Positions 34,659 through 44,906 are shown, numbered from the stretch's first letter. The stretch: DNA of 64,000 nucleotides from UBA4742 sp963734965 (GCA_963734965.1 CAVTJK010000004.1:186001-250000), one strand, 5' to 3'. Notes: a model not told the origin generated them from the letters alone. Program-made: numbers and translations.

Positions 34659-34928
34659 TCACGAGCTCACACGCGTGCGGAGACCCTCCTTGACCTGGTC
34701 GAGCCGGGACGATCCGCCCCCACCCATGTGCGAGTCGAGCAGCTGGATGGCCTGCCACTCGGGTGCCTCGTAGTCACGAGGCGCCTCGTCGACGGGAACT
34801 TCGGTCCCGTTGAGGCCCAACTGCGCCGCCGGCCACGCCGATTCGTCGTCGCCGGCGCGCAGCATGATCCGCAGCTGCGCGGGCTCTTCGTCGGGTCCAG
34901 CGATGACGAGGTAGGTCCAACGTTCCAT
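34659..34928 (-). CDS. small hypothetical protein (89 aa)
   Basis: 89 residues: ERWTYLVIAGPDEEPAQLRIMLRAGDDESAWPAAQLGLNG then a Gly-rich tail with DSHMGGGGSSRLDQVKEGL. ATG at 34928 has GAGAGGACCCCCC upstream. It follows the next gene upstream by about 45 bases and probably forms an operon with it. Unknown family. Confidence 0.6.
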   Translation of the reverse strand: MERWTYLVIAGPDEEPAQLRIMLRAGDDESAWPAAQLGLNGTEVPVDEAPRDYEAPEWQAIQLLDSHMGGGGSSRLDQVKEGLRTRVSS

Positions 34929-34973
34929 TCCGGGGGGTCCTCTCAGTGAGATCGAAGTGAGTTGGTCGGCTGG

Positions 34974-35264
34974 TCAACCAGATCGGGGGGGTCGGTCGGA
35001 ACCGAGCGGGAACTCGATGGACGACGCGGTGAGTCGGAGCAGTTCGGCCAGGCCGTTGACGAGCAACTGGGGCTCGCCCCCCGTGTCGGCGACCCGGCGC
35101 AGGATGGGCCGGACGCTGTCGTTGACATAACGGCCGAACAGGTCGACGAAGCCGGCGGCGATCAGCCGACCCTCCTCGGAGTCGCTCAGCGCGACGCGCT
35201 CGATGACCTCGACGTCGAGCTCGACGCCGTCGACGGCCAGCCGGGACTCCAGATCATCTTCCAC
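34974..35264 (-). CDS. small hypothetical protein (96 aa)
   Basis: GTG at 35264. The sequence is acidic and helical (VEDDLESRLAVDGVELDVEVIERVALSDSEEGRLIAAGFVDLFGRYV, LLVNGLAELLRLTASSIEFPLG). No signal peptide or known motif. First gene of a likely two-gene unit with the 89-residue protein. Confidence 0.5.
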   Translation of the reverse strand: MEDDLESRLAVDGVELDVEVIERVALSDSEEGRLIAAGFVDLFGRYVNDSVRPILRRVADTGGEPQLLVNGLAELLRLTASSIEFPLGSDRPPRSG

Positions 35265-35522
35265 CGTCGTTCTTTTCGGCCGCAGGCGGCCTCGGCTCAA
35301 GGACTGGGCCGCAGAATCACGGGCTTGGCCCCGGAATCCCACCTCCAGGACCCGAAATCACGGGCTCGCACCGGAACCGGCGGGCTCGGGGGTCGCCCGG
35401 GCGCCGCTCACCCCACCGATGGGGTCGGCCTGCTAGACCATCGGGAATCCCCGTGGGGAGCGCCACCATCGTGGCCGTCTCCTCCCCGGACGCCTTCCCC
35501 GAGCGCACAGGACCAGGACCGC

Positions 35523-35951
35523 ATGCAGGTCGTCATCCTCCATGAGAGCCTCACCGGCAACACCGAGCGGGCCGCCCGGCTGATCGCCAACGCGTTCTAC
35601 GAGCGCCAGGTCGCAGCGCGCGTGTTCCCGGTCGATGCCTACGACGCCGACGCGCTGGCCGACGCCGATCTGATCGTGGCCGGCACCTGGACCGACGGGT
35701 TCTTCGTCGTGGGTCAGAAGCCGGCCAAGCGCAAGAAGTTCAACCAGCTGCCCGACTTCGGCGGCCGGCGCTGCGCCGTGTTCTGCACCTACGCGCTCAA
35801 CTCGGGCCACACCCTCGACAAGCTGACGGCGGTGCTCACCGAGCGCAACGCCGAGGTGCTCGGCGGCCTGGCCATCCGACGCGATCGGCTGGCCTCAGGC
35901 GCGGCGGACTTCGTCAGCCGGATCCTGGACGTCGTATCGGCCGAGGGCTGA
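35523..35951 (+). CDS. flavodoxin-domain protein
   Basis: 142 residues. QVVILHESLTGNTERAARLIANAFYERQ contains the flavodoxin phosphate loop (S/T-x-T-G-N-T), followed by ADLIVAGTWTDGFFVVGQKP and RRCAVFCTYALNSGHTLDKL for the second and third FMN loops. It is likely an FMN-binding electron carrier or a menaquinone-linked flavoprotein. The longer frame upstream has no coding look; the start is the ATG at 35523. Confidence 0.8.
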   Translation: MQVVILHESLTGNTERAARLIANAFYERQVAARVFPVDAYDADALADADLIVAGTWTDGFFVVGQKPAKRKKFNQLPDFGGRRCAVFCTYALNSGHTLDKLTAVLTERNAEVLGGLAIRRDRLASGAADFVSRILDVVSAEG

Positions 35952-36092
35952 CCGCGCGCCCGTCGGCCGTCGGCCCGTCCCAGACCGTCGGCTCGGCGGC
36001 GACACGTCAGCCGATGTGACACATTCGGGTCCGTATCGCCTTTGCCTGATGAGTGGCGAGCACCCGCCCGCCACACCCGAGGAGCCGGCGGC

Positions 36093-36575
36093 GTGCCAGG
36101 TGATGATGTTCACCAGGTGAGTGACGAAGCGGTGTTCGACGACTTCGTCATGCAGCAGGGCCGCCAGCTCTGGCGGGCACTGGTCCCGGTGGCCGGGCCC
36201 GACATCGCCGCCGACGCGGTGGCCGACGCCTTGGCCTATGCCTGGAGCCACTGGGACCGGATCGGACGGATGGACAATCCCGCCGGCTACCTCTTCACCA
36301 TGGCCCGACGCGACGCCATCCGTGCGGCCCGGCGCGCGCCGCCGCTGCCTGCTCCCGATCCCGTCGAGCTGCCCGCCGTCGAGCCGGGGCTGATCGACGC
36401 GCTCAACGATCTGACCGAGATGCAGCGCCAGGTCGTGTATCTGGTCGAGGGCTTCGGTTGGGGTCTGACCGACACGGCGCGCATCCTCGGCGTCTCGGTG
36501 TCGACCGTGCGCAATCACCTGAGTCGCGGCCTGGCCCGGCTCCGCGCCGACCTGGAGGTGGACACCGATGCCTGA
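36093..36575 (+). CDS. ECF-type RNA polymerase sigma factor
   Basis: About 160 residues from GTG 36093 behind GAGGAGCC. Region 2: FVMQQGRQLWRALVPVAGPDIAADAVADALAYAWSHWDRI, then GYLFTMARRDAIRAARR. Region 4: LNDLTEMQRQVVYLVEGFGWGLTDTARILGVSVSTVRNHLSRGLARL. Its stop overlaps the next ATG by 8 bases (ATGCCTGA), coupling it to a membrane protein with a beta-propeller. Confidence 0.86.
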   Translation: MPGDDVHQVSDEAVFDDFVMQQGRQLWRALVPVAGPDIAADAVADALAYAWSHWDRIGRMDNPAGYLFTMARRDAIRAARRAPPLPAPDPVELPAVEPGLIDALNDLTEMQRQVVYLVEGFGWGLTDTARILGVSVSTVRNHLSRGLARLRADLEVDTDA

Positions 36576-38338
36576 GCTCACCGAGCAAGTGCGCGCTCAC
36601 GCGGTGTGGATCGACGAGCGAGCACCCGACTTCGAGCCCGCGGCCATACGAGGCCGTGCCGTGGTCGATGTCGACGTCGACGGGTTGGGACCGATCGGTC
36701 GACGCTCACCACGTCGGGTCGTGGTGCTCGTCGCCGCCGCCGTCCTCGTCGCCCTCGTGGCCGCGGCGGCGATCGTCCACGCTCGCGGCCACGGCAACGG
36801 GGTGACGACCGTGAACCGTCCCGGCGCGGGCTGGGTCGAGGCGCCCGATCTGACGATCCCGACGGCACAGGGATGGATCGGCACCCGGGTGCAACCGATC
36901 TGGACCGGCCACGAGGTGCTCCTGGTCGGCGAGCTGACCAGCGCGTTCCAAGGGCTAGATCCCAAGAACGGCGCGCCCAAGATCTCGACCCTGTTGGGCA
37001 TCCCCGCCTATGACCCCGCGACGCGACGTTGGCACATCCTGCCCCGACCGCCCGTGGACCTCTACAGCACCGACTTCTCGGCCGTGTGGGCCGGCGACCG
37101 CCTGATCGTGATCGGCCCGACCCAGACGACCTCGGGCCCCGACGGGATCGGCGCCGGCGCCGCCTATGACCCGGCAACCGATCGGTGGACCACCATCGCC
37201 GCCCCGTCGCTCGGCCACAGCCTCGACGGAGTGGCGGTGTGGACGGGCCACGAGGTGCTGACGTGGACGGCCGGCGTGGGGGTGTCGGCCTACTCCCCGA
37301 GCCAGGACCGCTGGCGCGATCTGACCCATGAGGCGCGGGTCGCCGGTGTGACGGTCGTGGCCCCTCGGGTGTCCGGTGAACCTCCTCTCGCCAACCAGCC
37401 CGAAGCGGCGTGGACCGGACACGAGATGGTCGTCGCCGGCGACGTGTACCCCGCCGTGAGCGCCTTCGATCCGACGACGAGCGCCTGGCGGGACCTCCCG
37501 GTTCCGCCGGTGAGCATCGGCGGCCAGCCGCTGACCTGGACGGGTCGGTACCTGGCGTCGGGCGATCCGTCCTTCCAGGTGACCTGGTACGACTCGGCGA
37601 CCGGGCAGTGGCAGAGCCAGGCCGGTCCGCCCTCGTTCCACGACCGCGTCCCCTTCGGTGGCTCGGCGTGGATCGGCGATCGCTACGTCGCGCTCGGGGG
37701 CGGCGTGCGGCACGGCTCGAGCCTCGGTACGGCGGCGACGAGCACGCCCGATCCCACCGGCGCGTCCTTCGATCCGGCCACGGGGGCATGGCGCGCCATC
37801 CCCCCGCTGCCCGACGGAGCGATCTCGATCACTCACGCCGTCGCCGCCGGCGACGCGCTCTTCGCCTGGGGCGAGGACCAGCCGACGACGCTGGTGGCCC
37901 AACGAACCATCCGGGCGGCGACGCTCGCCGCCGGCGCACTTGATGAACCGAACGGGAGCGTCCTCGACACCGCGCCGCCGGGAACGGCCAGTGACCCAGG
38001 GCGGCTCGGCGCGCCGGCGGCGCTGCGCGACCGGGTCACCTGTCAGGCCGACGGGACGTATCGGATCACGTGGTCACTCCGGAACCTCGCCCACGGGCCG
38101 GGATCGGCACTCACGATCCGGTCGGCCTCGACGGAGCCCTTCGGGGCGGTCCCGGCGACGGTGTCGTTCGATCCGACCGAGCTCGAGCCCGGGCAGACGG
38201 CCACGGCCAGCGCCGTCGTCGCCGGCACGCAGGGAGCAAAGCTGGTGCTCAGGGTCACGTTCGGGTTGGCTCGCAGACGACGTGGGCTACGGCGCGGAGG
38301 TCGAGACGACGCTGACGGGATCCTGCCAGCCACACTGA
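36568..38338 (+). CDS. membrane protein with Kelch-type beta-propeller, probable anti-sigma partner
   Basis: About 590 residues: cytoplasmic N-terminus of 48 residues, one membrane helix (RRVVVLVAAAVLVALVAAAAIVHA), then six to seven propeller blades with AYDPATRRWHILP, AVWAGDRLIVIG, AYDPATDRWTTIA, VWTGHEVLTW and a C-terminal Ig-like strand set. A frame change near 38265 is needed to reach ADDVGYGAEVETTLTGSCQPH and its stop at 38336-38338; without it the frame runs into the next gene. Cytoplasmic part binds the sigma factor by inference. Confidence 0.75.
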
Positions 38339-38379
38339 CGAAAGCGCGCCGGTCAGCCGCCAGCCACCACAATGGCGGG

Positions 38380-41300
38380 ATGACCGACATCGGGTCAGTG
38401 GGGCCGGCGCCACCTGACGCGCCCAGCGCCGACGATCCACTGGCCGGCGGCGCGCTCCGGGTGCGCCTGCTCGGCGAGTTCCAGCTCGAAGGCATCGACC
38501 TGCGGGGCCTGCGCAGCCGCAAGGCCCGCACGATGTTGAAGGTCCTGGCCCTCGGCCGCGGTCGAGCCGTGACCGTCGATCGTCTGATCGAGGGGATGTG
38601 GCCCGACGCTCCCCCACCCCAGCCCGAGCGCGAGCTGGCCGTCAACGTGAGCCGGGCGCGCAAGGTGATCGGCCGTGACCGCATCGAGCGATCCGATGCC
38701 GGATACCGACTGGCCGTCGACTGGCTGGACCTCGACGTCGTCGACCAACTCGTCGCCGAGGCCCGACGGCGGTCGTCGGCCGGCGATCCCGTGGCCGCTC
38801 GCACGGCGGCGGCCGGCGCCCTGGCGCTGGTGCGCGGTCCGCTCCTGGCCGACGAGCCCGACGCCGATTGGCTGGGGCCGGACCGCCTCGGCCTCGACCG
38901 CACCGTCGCCGAGCTGCGCGACCTCGCCGCCCGCGCCGCCCTGACGGTGGGCGAACTGGGCGAGGCCGCCGCCCTGGCCGAGCACAGCATCGCCACCGAT
39001 CCCTACGACGAGGCCGCCGTGCGAGTGCTGATGACGGCTCGGGCCCGGGCCGGCCGGCCGGGTTCGGCGCTGGCGGCCTACGCCGCGATGCGAGAGCGCC
39101 TGACCGAGGACCTGGGGGCCAGCCCCACCGCCGAGACCGAGGCGGTGCACACCGCCATCCTGCGCGACGAGCTCGAACCCCGGCCGGCTTCGCCGACCAC
39201 CGACGACGGCGTCACACGCCCGCCGGGGCCCGGCGCAGGGACGCTCGACACCACGGGGGCTCGCCCGGTTCACGTGCCAGGGCGCGAACCCGTGCTCGAC
39301 GAGTTGGCGGACGCCTTGGCCGCGTCGCGCCACGGCCTCGAGCTGGTCGTGCTCGAAGGCGAGGCCGGGTCGGGCAAGTCCCACGTGCTCGACGCCTTCG
39401 CCGAGCGCGCCCGCCAAAGCGGCGCTCAGGTCCTCATCGGCCCCACCGACGAGCTGGGTCGGGCGCTACCCCTTCAACCGATCGCCGATGCGCTGGCCCT
39501 CTACCTCCACACCAGCGGCGAGTCGACGCGAGATGACGCGTTGCGTGACGACATCGAGCTGCTCGGTCCCCTGCTCGGCCTCGGAGGGCGCGAGAGGCTG
39601 CCGATCGTGCCCGGTCCGACGATGACGGGTGAGGCCATGCAGTCCGCCGTGTTCAGTGCGCTGCTGCGCAGCCTGGGCCGCATCGCGGCGACTCAGCCGA
39701 CCGTCCTGCTGCTCGACGACCTCCACCTGGCCGGCCCCGCCATCATCGAATGGTTGCGGTTCGCGACGCGTCGGCGCTTCGAGCTCCCGCTGCTCGTCGT
39801 GGCCGCCCGCCGTCCCGACGAGGGCCTGGCCTTCACCGGGACGAGGGCGATAGAGCTCGGTCCGCTCGAGCTCGACGCCGCCCGCGAGATCGTCGGCAGC
39901 GAGCGCGCCGAGCTGCTCTACGAACGCAGTGGAGGCAACGCCCTGCTGCTGGTCGAACTGGCGGCGGACGAGGCCGGCCTGCTCCCCGGCACGGTTCGCG
40001 AGTCGGTGGCGCGACGGCTCGAACGAGCCGGGCCCGATGTGGTGGCGACGCTGCGAACGGCCGCCGTGCTCGGACCTGAGATCGATCTCGATCTCCTCGC
40101 CGAGGTCTCGGGCCGTCCCCCGCTCGACCTGCTGCTCGACCTCGAAGACGGCGTCCGCCGACGGTTCCTCGTCGAGCGCGGCAGCCGGTTCGCCTTTCGC
40201 CACGCCCTCGTCCGCGAGGCGGTCGTGGCCGAGACCTCGGCGGCGCGCCAGACCCTCATGCACCGCGCCGCGGCCCGCGCCCTGGCCGGGCGACCCGAGT
40301 CGGATCCCCTCGAGCTCGCCTACCACGCCCGCCTGGGGGGTGACCTCGAGATCGCGGCTCGTGCGTTGGCTCAGGCCGCGGACCTCTCGACGGGCCGCCA
40401 CGACCTGGCCGAGGCCGAGAACCTCCTGACCGAGGCGCTCGACCTGAGCGACGACGGTGACCTGCACCTGGCCCGCGGCCACATCCGTGTGGCCCGCACC
40501 AACTTCGACGGGGGCGAAGTCGACGCCGAGGCGGCCATCGCCCTCGGTCGTCGCGCCGAGGGACTGGCGCTGCGCAGCTGGATCGCCCGGCACCGCCACG
40601 ACTTCACCGCCGCCATCCGCCTGGGCCTCGAAGGGGCCGGCCAGGCCCACGACCCGACCACCAAGGCCAGCTGCCTGCTGGCCGTGGGCTTGTGCGAGCG
40701 CGGACTGGGCCACCTGCCCGCCGCCGAGGCGAGGATCACCGAGGCCATCGCCCAGCGCGCCCCCGACGATCTCGGCCTACCCGGCTGGTTGGGGGTGCTG
40801 CGCGTGTACCAGGGTCGGGTGGACGAGGCGCTGGACCTGCTCGAACCGGCGCTCGGGGCCGAGATCGACGCCGTGCAGGGGTTCTGGGTCGAGCACGTCA
40901 CCCAGATGACGGCCCACGCCCATGCCCTGCAAGGCCGACCGGACCGGGCCCTCGCCGCCCTCGACCGGCTGAGCCGCGAGATGGATCGCCGGGGTAGCCG
41001 CACCCGCTATCGAGGATTGGACGACAACTACCGGTCGTGGATCATCCGGAGCCTGGGCGCGCCGGACGCGGCCGCGGATCTCAACCGGTCGGTTCTCGAC
41101 CAGCCGATCATGCCCGAGGCCCGGGCCCAGGCGCTCCTCGACCTGGCCTCGAGCCACCTGATGGAGAAGGAGTGGGACTCGGTCGCTGACCGCATCGCCC
41201 AGTCACGAGCGGTGTCGTCCCAGACGTTCTTCAACAATCAGTGGCGCGCCGCCAACCGGGCCGATCTGGTCGAGGCCCTCGCCGCGCTCGAGCTTCGAGA

Positions 41301-41646
41301 CGTCGGGTCCGCCCTGACGATCGGCACGGCCCTGCGCGACCGGTCCGAGGCCCAAGGCGAGCGCCGTCACGCCGTGCTGGCCCGGCTGATCGTCGCTCGC
41401 GCCCACCACCTCGACGGCTCGGCGGTCGACCGCGCCGCCCTGGCCGCGGATCTCGACCAGCTGCCGGCTCTGGCCGGCCTCGAGGCCTGGTGGATCACGG
41501 CCGCCGTGGCCGCCGAGTTCGGCGAGGATCGCTGGCGGGCGCTGGCCGAGGAACGCGTTGGCGCGTTGGCCGCCTACGCCGGCGACCAGACCTCGTCGTT
41601 CGTGGCCTACGCCACCGCCCGCTTCGAGGCCCTCGGCCTCCGCTGA
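38380..41646 (+). CDS. BTAD/AAA-type transcriptional regulator (SARP-LAL-like)
   Basis: 1088 residues. N-terminal winged HTH (RVRLLGEFQLEGIDLRGLRSRKARTMLKVLALGRGRAVTVDRLIEGMWPD), BTAD helical domain with TDPYDEAAVRVLMTARARAGRPGSALAAYAAMRERLTEDLGASP, AAA/AAA_16 ATPase with P-loop LEGEAGSGKSHVLDAF and VLLLDDLHLAG, then TPR-like repeats to the C-terminus. ATG at 38380. Such proteins activate secondary-metabolism or stress genes. The frame is open from the upstream gene, which gives a false 1692-residue fusion. Confidence 0.88.
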   Translation: MTDIGSVGPAPPDAPSADDPLAGGALRVRLLGEFQLEGIDLRGLRSRKARTMLKVLALGRGRAVTVDRLIEGMWPDAPPPQPERELAVNVSRARKVIGRDRIERSDAGYRLAVDWLDLDVVDQLVAEARRRSSAGDPVAARTAAAGALALVRGPLLADEPDADWLGPDRLGLDRTVAELRDLAARAALTVGELGEAAALAEHSIATDPYDEAAVRVLMTARARAGRPGSALAAYAAMRERLTEDLGASPTAETEAVHTAILRDELEPRPASPTTDDGVTRPPGPGAGTLDTTGARPVHVPGREPVLDELADALAASRHGLELVVLEGEAGSGKSHVLDAFAERARQSGAQVLIGPTDELGRALPLQPIADALALYLHTSGESTRDDALRDDIELLGPLLGLGGRERLPIVPGPTMTGEAMQSAVFSALLRSLGRIAATQPTVLLLDDLHLAGPAIIEWLRFATRRRFELPLLVVAARRPDEGLAFTGTRAIELGPLELDAAREIVGSERAELLYERSGGNALLLVELAADEAGLLPGTVRESVARRLERAGPDVVATLRTAAVLGPEIDLDLLAEVSGRPPLDLLLDLEDGVRRRFLVERGSRFAFRHALVREAVVAETSAARQTLMHRAAARALAGRPESDPLELAYHARLGGDLEIAARALAQAADLSTGRHDLAEAENLLTEALDLSDDGDLHLARGHIRVARTNFDGGEVDAEAAIALGRRAEGLALRSWIARHRHDFTAAIRLGLEGAGQAHDPTTKASCLLAVGLCERGLGHLPAAEARITEAIAQRAPDDLGLPGWLGVLRVYQGRVDEALDLLEPALGAEIDAVQGFWVEHVTQMTAHAHALQGRPDRALAALDRLSREMDRRGSRTRYRGLDDNYRSWIIRSLGAPDAAADLNRSVLDQPIMPEARAQALLDLASSHLMEKEWDSVADRIAQSRAVSSQTFFNNQWRAANRADLVEALAALELRDVGSALTIGTALRDRSEAQGERRHAVLARLIVARAHHLDGSAVDRAALAADLDQLPALAGLEAWWITAAVAAEFGEDRWRALAEERVGALAAYAGDQTSSFVAYATARFEALGLR

Positions 41647-41670
41647 CCTCGACTCCGCCTGCCGCCCGCC

Positions 41671-41817
41671 CCGTGCCGCCCCGTTCCGGTGCCGCGAACG
41701 ACACGTGCCGCCCGGGAGGTGCATCTACGGCACCGGAACCCGTGCCGAACCCGTGCCGCCCCGTTCCGGTGCCGCGAACGCGCGCCCGGGAGGTACGTCT
41801 ACGGCACCGGAACCCGT
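41671..41817. repeat. duplicated hairpin repeat downstream of the BTAD gene
   Basis: Two copies (about 41671-41743 and 41751-41817) of an element with arms GTTCCGGTGCCG and CGGCACCGGAAC, 12 perfect pairs, around a loop containing CGCCCGGGAGGT. Copies differ mainly in the loop. It sits between convergent genes and may be a bidirectional terminator or a REP-like mobile repeat. No T-run is present. Confidence 0.65.
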
Positions 41818-41828
41818 CGTTGGCCGAG

Positions 41829-42629
41829 TCAACCCACGCGGGCGGTGAGGAACAGGACGGTCGGGGCGAGGGTCGAGCCGTCATGCGCGGCGGCGACCGC
41901 GGCCACCGCCTCGGCGACGATGGCCCGGCGCTCGCCGGAGCTGAGCCCGTCGAGGAACCGAACGACATGCGGCATGCTGAACCGGTAGGCGACCAGAGAC
42001 TCGGGATCGCTGATCCCCGTGTCGACGGCGGTCTCGACGACCTCGACGTCGACCAGTCCGGAGTTGCGAGCGGCAGCGGCCATCGCCGCTGGCCGCCCGA
42101 GCAACGGCGAGACGGCGGTGCGCATCCACACGTAGGACTCGGGGGGCTGGCAGCCGTGACTGAGGGCGACGGCATCGATGAGATCCTTGACGGGAGGCCG
42201 ATCGCGCTCCGAGAACGTCGATGCGAGCACCACACCGCCGGGCGCGACGGTGCCCGCCAGGGCGGACAACGCGTCGACGGGCTGGTCGATGTGGTTGAGG
42301 ACGAACGGGGCCAGCACCCCGCCGAGCGCACGCGGCGCGATCGGCGGTCGGTAGAGGTCGGCCACCGCCGCCGGCGGGCGGGCGGCGCGATCGTGGGCCA
42401 GCATCGTCCAGGCGAGGTCGACGGCGATCGGTTGGGCGCCGACGCGCAGCAAGGCTCGCGAGCCGGCACCCGTGCCCGCACCGACGTCGAGGATCGTTCG
42501 GTCGCGAAGGTCGACCGGGCTGGCCGCCACGAGCGCATCCGCCATCGGCTGGTACACGAGCTCGGCGCCGCTGGCCCACGCCGCGGCCGTGTGCTCGTAC
42601 AGATCCCGAACGGTCAGGTGGTCAGCCAC
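41829..42629 (-). CDS. class I SAM-dependent methyltransferase
   Basis: 266 residues. Motif I ILDVGAGTGAGSRALLRVGAQPIAVDLAWTML, then LAPFVLNHIDQPVDALSALAGTVAPGGVVLASTF. GTG at 42629 overlaps the 3' end of the phosphotransferase gene by 16 bases, so the two are coupled. A natural-product or small-molecule O/N-methyltransferase role is possible but not shown. Confidence 0.8.
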   Translation of the reverse strand: MADHLTVRDLYEHTAAAWASGAELVYQPMADALVAASPVDLRDRTILDVGAGTGAGSRALLRVGAQPIAVDLAWTMLAHDRAARPPAAVADLYRPPIAPRALGGVLAPFVLNHIDQPVDALSALAGTVAPGGVVLASTFSERDRPPVKDLIDAVALSHGCQPPESYVWMRTAVSPLLGRPAAMAAAARNSGLVDVEVVETAVDTGISDPESLVAYRFSMPHVVRFLDGLSSGERRAIVAEAVAAVAAAHDGSTLAPTVLFLTARVG

Positions 42630-43624
42630 CGTCGAGCCTCCTCGACGCGTCCGTCCCACCAGGCCAGCTCGTCGGGATCGCCGACAGCCTTCTCCCACCC
42701 GAACTCCACCATGATGGCGATGGTCGTCAGCCCGAGCTGACGATCCCACCACTCGGTCGTGTCGATGCCGGCCGCCTCGAGCCCGACCCGGTAGGTCTCG
42801 ATCGACTGCCCCTTGGACTCGGGCAGGCGCGACCGGTTGAGGGCCAGGTACCACATGAGATCCCACGTGGCCGGACCGGCGCCGAGGTAGGCCCAGTCGA
42901 GAAGGATCGTGCGACCGTCGGGATGCCAGCCCAGGTTGCCCATCTTCCAGTCGCCCTGCAGGAACGTGGCCGGCGTCGCCGCCAGGGCCGAGACCAGTGG
43001 CGCCGGATCGGCGTGGAAGGTCCCGACGATCTCGGCCAGGCGGGGCGCGACCTCGCCGATCCGCGCCCACCCCTCGTGCGCAACCTGGACCGGGACCGGG
43101 ACCTCGTCGACCGCCAGCTCGGGTGCGAGGCGCGCCGGGTTGAACATCGACATGCGCTGGGCCATGGTCTGCAGGCCGATGTCGTCGCGCCAGCCCCAAT
43201 ACGCGGCGTGCATGGCCGCCATGTGGCGGAGGAAGCCGCGGTGCTGCTCGATCGTGACCAGCTCGTCGCCCTCAGGGATGAGCTGCTCGGTGATGTCGCG
43301 CATCAGCACGGCCAGCTCGCCGGTCAGCGCATCGCCGTCGAGGGCGATGCCGACGACGGTGTGGTCGATGCAGTCGGGCACCTGGTCGTACAGCCCGGCC
43401 TGGGCCGCCAGGTACGGCCAGAAGACCCGGTCGCCCGCCACGCGCATGATCCAGTCGCCGGCCAGGGTCAGGTGCTTCACGACCAGCGGCTCGCCGTCGA
43501 TCGTCAGCCGTTCGAGGGTGTTGCCCGACTTGCCGTCGCTGGCCACGAGCACGTGGCGATCGGTGGCGCCGGCGAGCAGTTCGTCGATCGAGGCGACGAT
43601 GCGGACGGGTTTCAGCGCGGTCAT
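42614..43624 (-). CDS. APH-family phosphotransferase (aminoglycoside/choline kinase-like)
   Basis: 336 residues. Kinase-like signature: LVVKHLTLAGDWIMRV near the N-terminus, TFLQGDWKMGNLGWHPDGRTILLDWAYLGAGPATWDLMWYLAL containing the Brenner-like GDWxxGN catalytic motif and ILLDW metal site. GGGGAGG before the ATG at 43624. It is followed and overlapped by a methyltransferase gene and divergent from another one. Confidence 0.82.
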   Translation of the reverse strand: MTALKPVRIVASIDELLAGATDRHVLVASDGKSGNTLERLTIDGEPLVVKHLTLAGDWIMRVAGDRVFWPYLAAQAGLYDQVPDCIDHTVVGIALDGDALTGELAVLMRDITEQLIPEGDELVTIEQHRGFLRHMAAMHAAYWGWRDDIGLQTMAQRMSMFNPARLAPELAVDEVPVPVQVAHEGWARIGEVAPRLAEIVGTFHADPAPLVSALAATPATFLQGDWKMGNLGWHPDGRTILLDWAYLGAGPATWDLMWYLALNRSRLPESKGQSIETYRVGLEAAGIDTTEWWDRQLGLTTIAIMVEFGWEKAVGDPDELAWWDGRVEEARRWLTT

Positions 43625-43801
43625 CGGGTCCTCCCCGTGGGCGAGCAGCATAGAACGCCACTGTGCGCCCTCCGGCCTGCAATCGCCTTGCAACGCATGA
43701 CCGGCCCCGCTGCAAACCGATGCCAAACGGCTCGGTCCACCGTGATCGTCGTCACCCGTCAGGCGGATCCCCGCCCGACCATCACCAGGAGGACCATGCC
43801 C

Positions 43802-44906
43802 ATGACATCCACCATCGTCACCCCCGATCAGTCCGACGCCGCCAACGGCGCCGCGGTCGACGAGGCCGTGCTCGGCCAGCTGGTCGGTCAGGCCGTCGGC
43901 GACTTCGGCTCGATCCTGTCCGGCGCCCTCGTCGTGATCGGCGACCGGCTCGGCCTGTACCGCGCCCTCGCCGCCCACGGCCCGCAGACGCTCGATCGAG
44001 CTGGCCGACCGCACCCACACCGCCGAGCGCAACGTCCGCGAGTGGCTGAGCGCCCAGGCCGCCGCCGGCTACGTCACCTACGACGGCGACGGCCGCTTCT
44101 CGATGTCACCCGAGCAGGCCGAGGCGTTGACCAACGAGTCCAGCCCGGCCTTCGTCGTCGGTGGCTTCCAGGCCATGGCGGCGGCGGCCCGCTCGGTCGA
44201 CAAGCTCACCGACTCGTTCCGCACCGGCGCCGGCCTCGGCTGGGACCAACACGAGCACGACCTGTTCCACGGCACCGAGCGGTTCTTCCGTCCCGGCTAC
44301 GAGGCCAACTTGGCCTCGTCGTGGATCCCCGCCCTCGACGGGGTGGAGGACAAGCTCCAGGCCGGCGGCTCGGTCGCCGACGTCGGCTGCGGCCACGGCG
44401 CGTCGACGATCATCATGGCCCAGGCCTTCCCCGAGGCGACCTTCGTGGGCTTCGACTACCACGAGCCGTCGATCGAGGCCGCCCGCGCCGCCGCCACGGC
44501 GGCGGGCGTCGCCGATCGGGTGAGCTTCGAGGTGGCGTCGGCCGCCGACTTCACCGGTAGCGACTACGACCTCGTGTGCTTCTTCGACTGCCTCCACGAC
44601 ATGGGCGATCCGGTCGGGGCCCTCACCCACACCCTCGACACGCTGGCGCCGGACGGCTCGGTCCTGCTGGTCGAGCCCTTCGCCGGCGACGCCCTCGAGG
44701 ACAACCTCAACCCGGTCGGTGTCGTCTTCTACTCGGCGTCGACGCTCATCTGCACCCCGGCGTCGCAGTCCCAGGACGTCGGACTGGCCCTCGGCGCCCA
44801 GGCCGGCGAGGCACGGCTGCGCGAGGTGGCCGAGGCCGCGGGGTTCGCCTCGCTGCGTCGGGCCACCGAGACGCCGTTCAACCTGGTGCTCGACCTCCGG
44901 CGCTGA
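43802..44906 (+). pseudogene. winged-helix plus SAM methyltransferase (Rv2258c-like), one frameshift
   Basis: AGGAGG lies nine bases before the ATG at 43802. The first frame has DEAVLGQLVGQAVGDFGSILSGALVVIGDRLGLYRALAAHGP, a winged-helix dimerisation start. A shift near 44000 leads to TAERNVREWLSAQAAAGYVTYDGDGRFSM and the methyltransferase core GGSVADVGCGHGASTIIMAQAFPEATFVGFDYHE, FFDCLHDMGDPVGAL. About 368 residues. The family includes Rv2258c-type methyltransferases. Substrate unknown. Confidence 0.78.

Noticed and set aside
36568..41646. A single 1692-residue sensor-regulator protein
   Set aside because: The Kelch part has a natural end in another frame and the BTAD part has its own ATG, so the long frame is most likely an indel effect.
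32416..41646. Long minus-strand open frames opposite the BTAD and Kelch genes
   Set aside because: Gly/Arg/Ala-rich shadow frames produced by GC-rich third positions; no conserved motifs.
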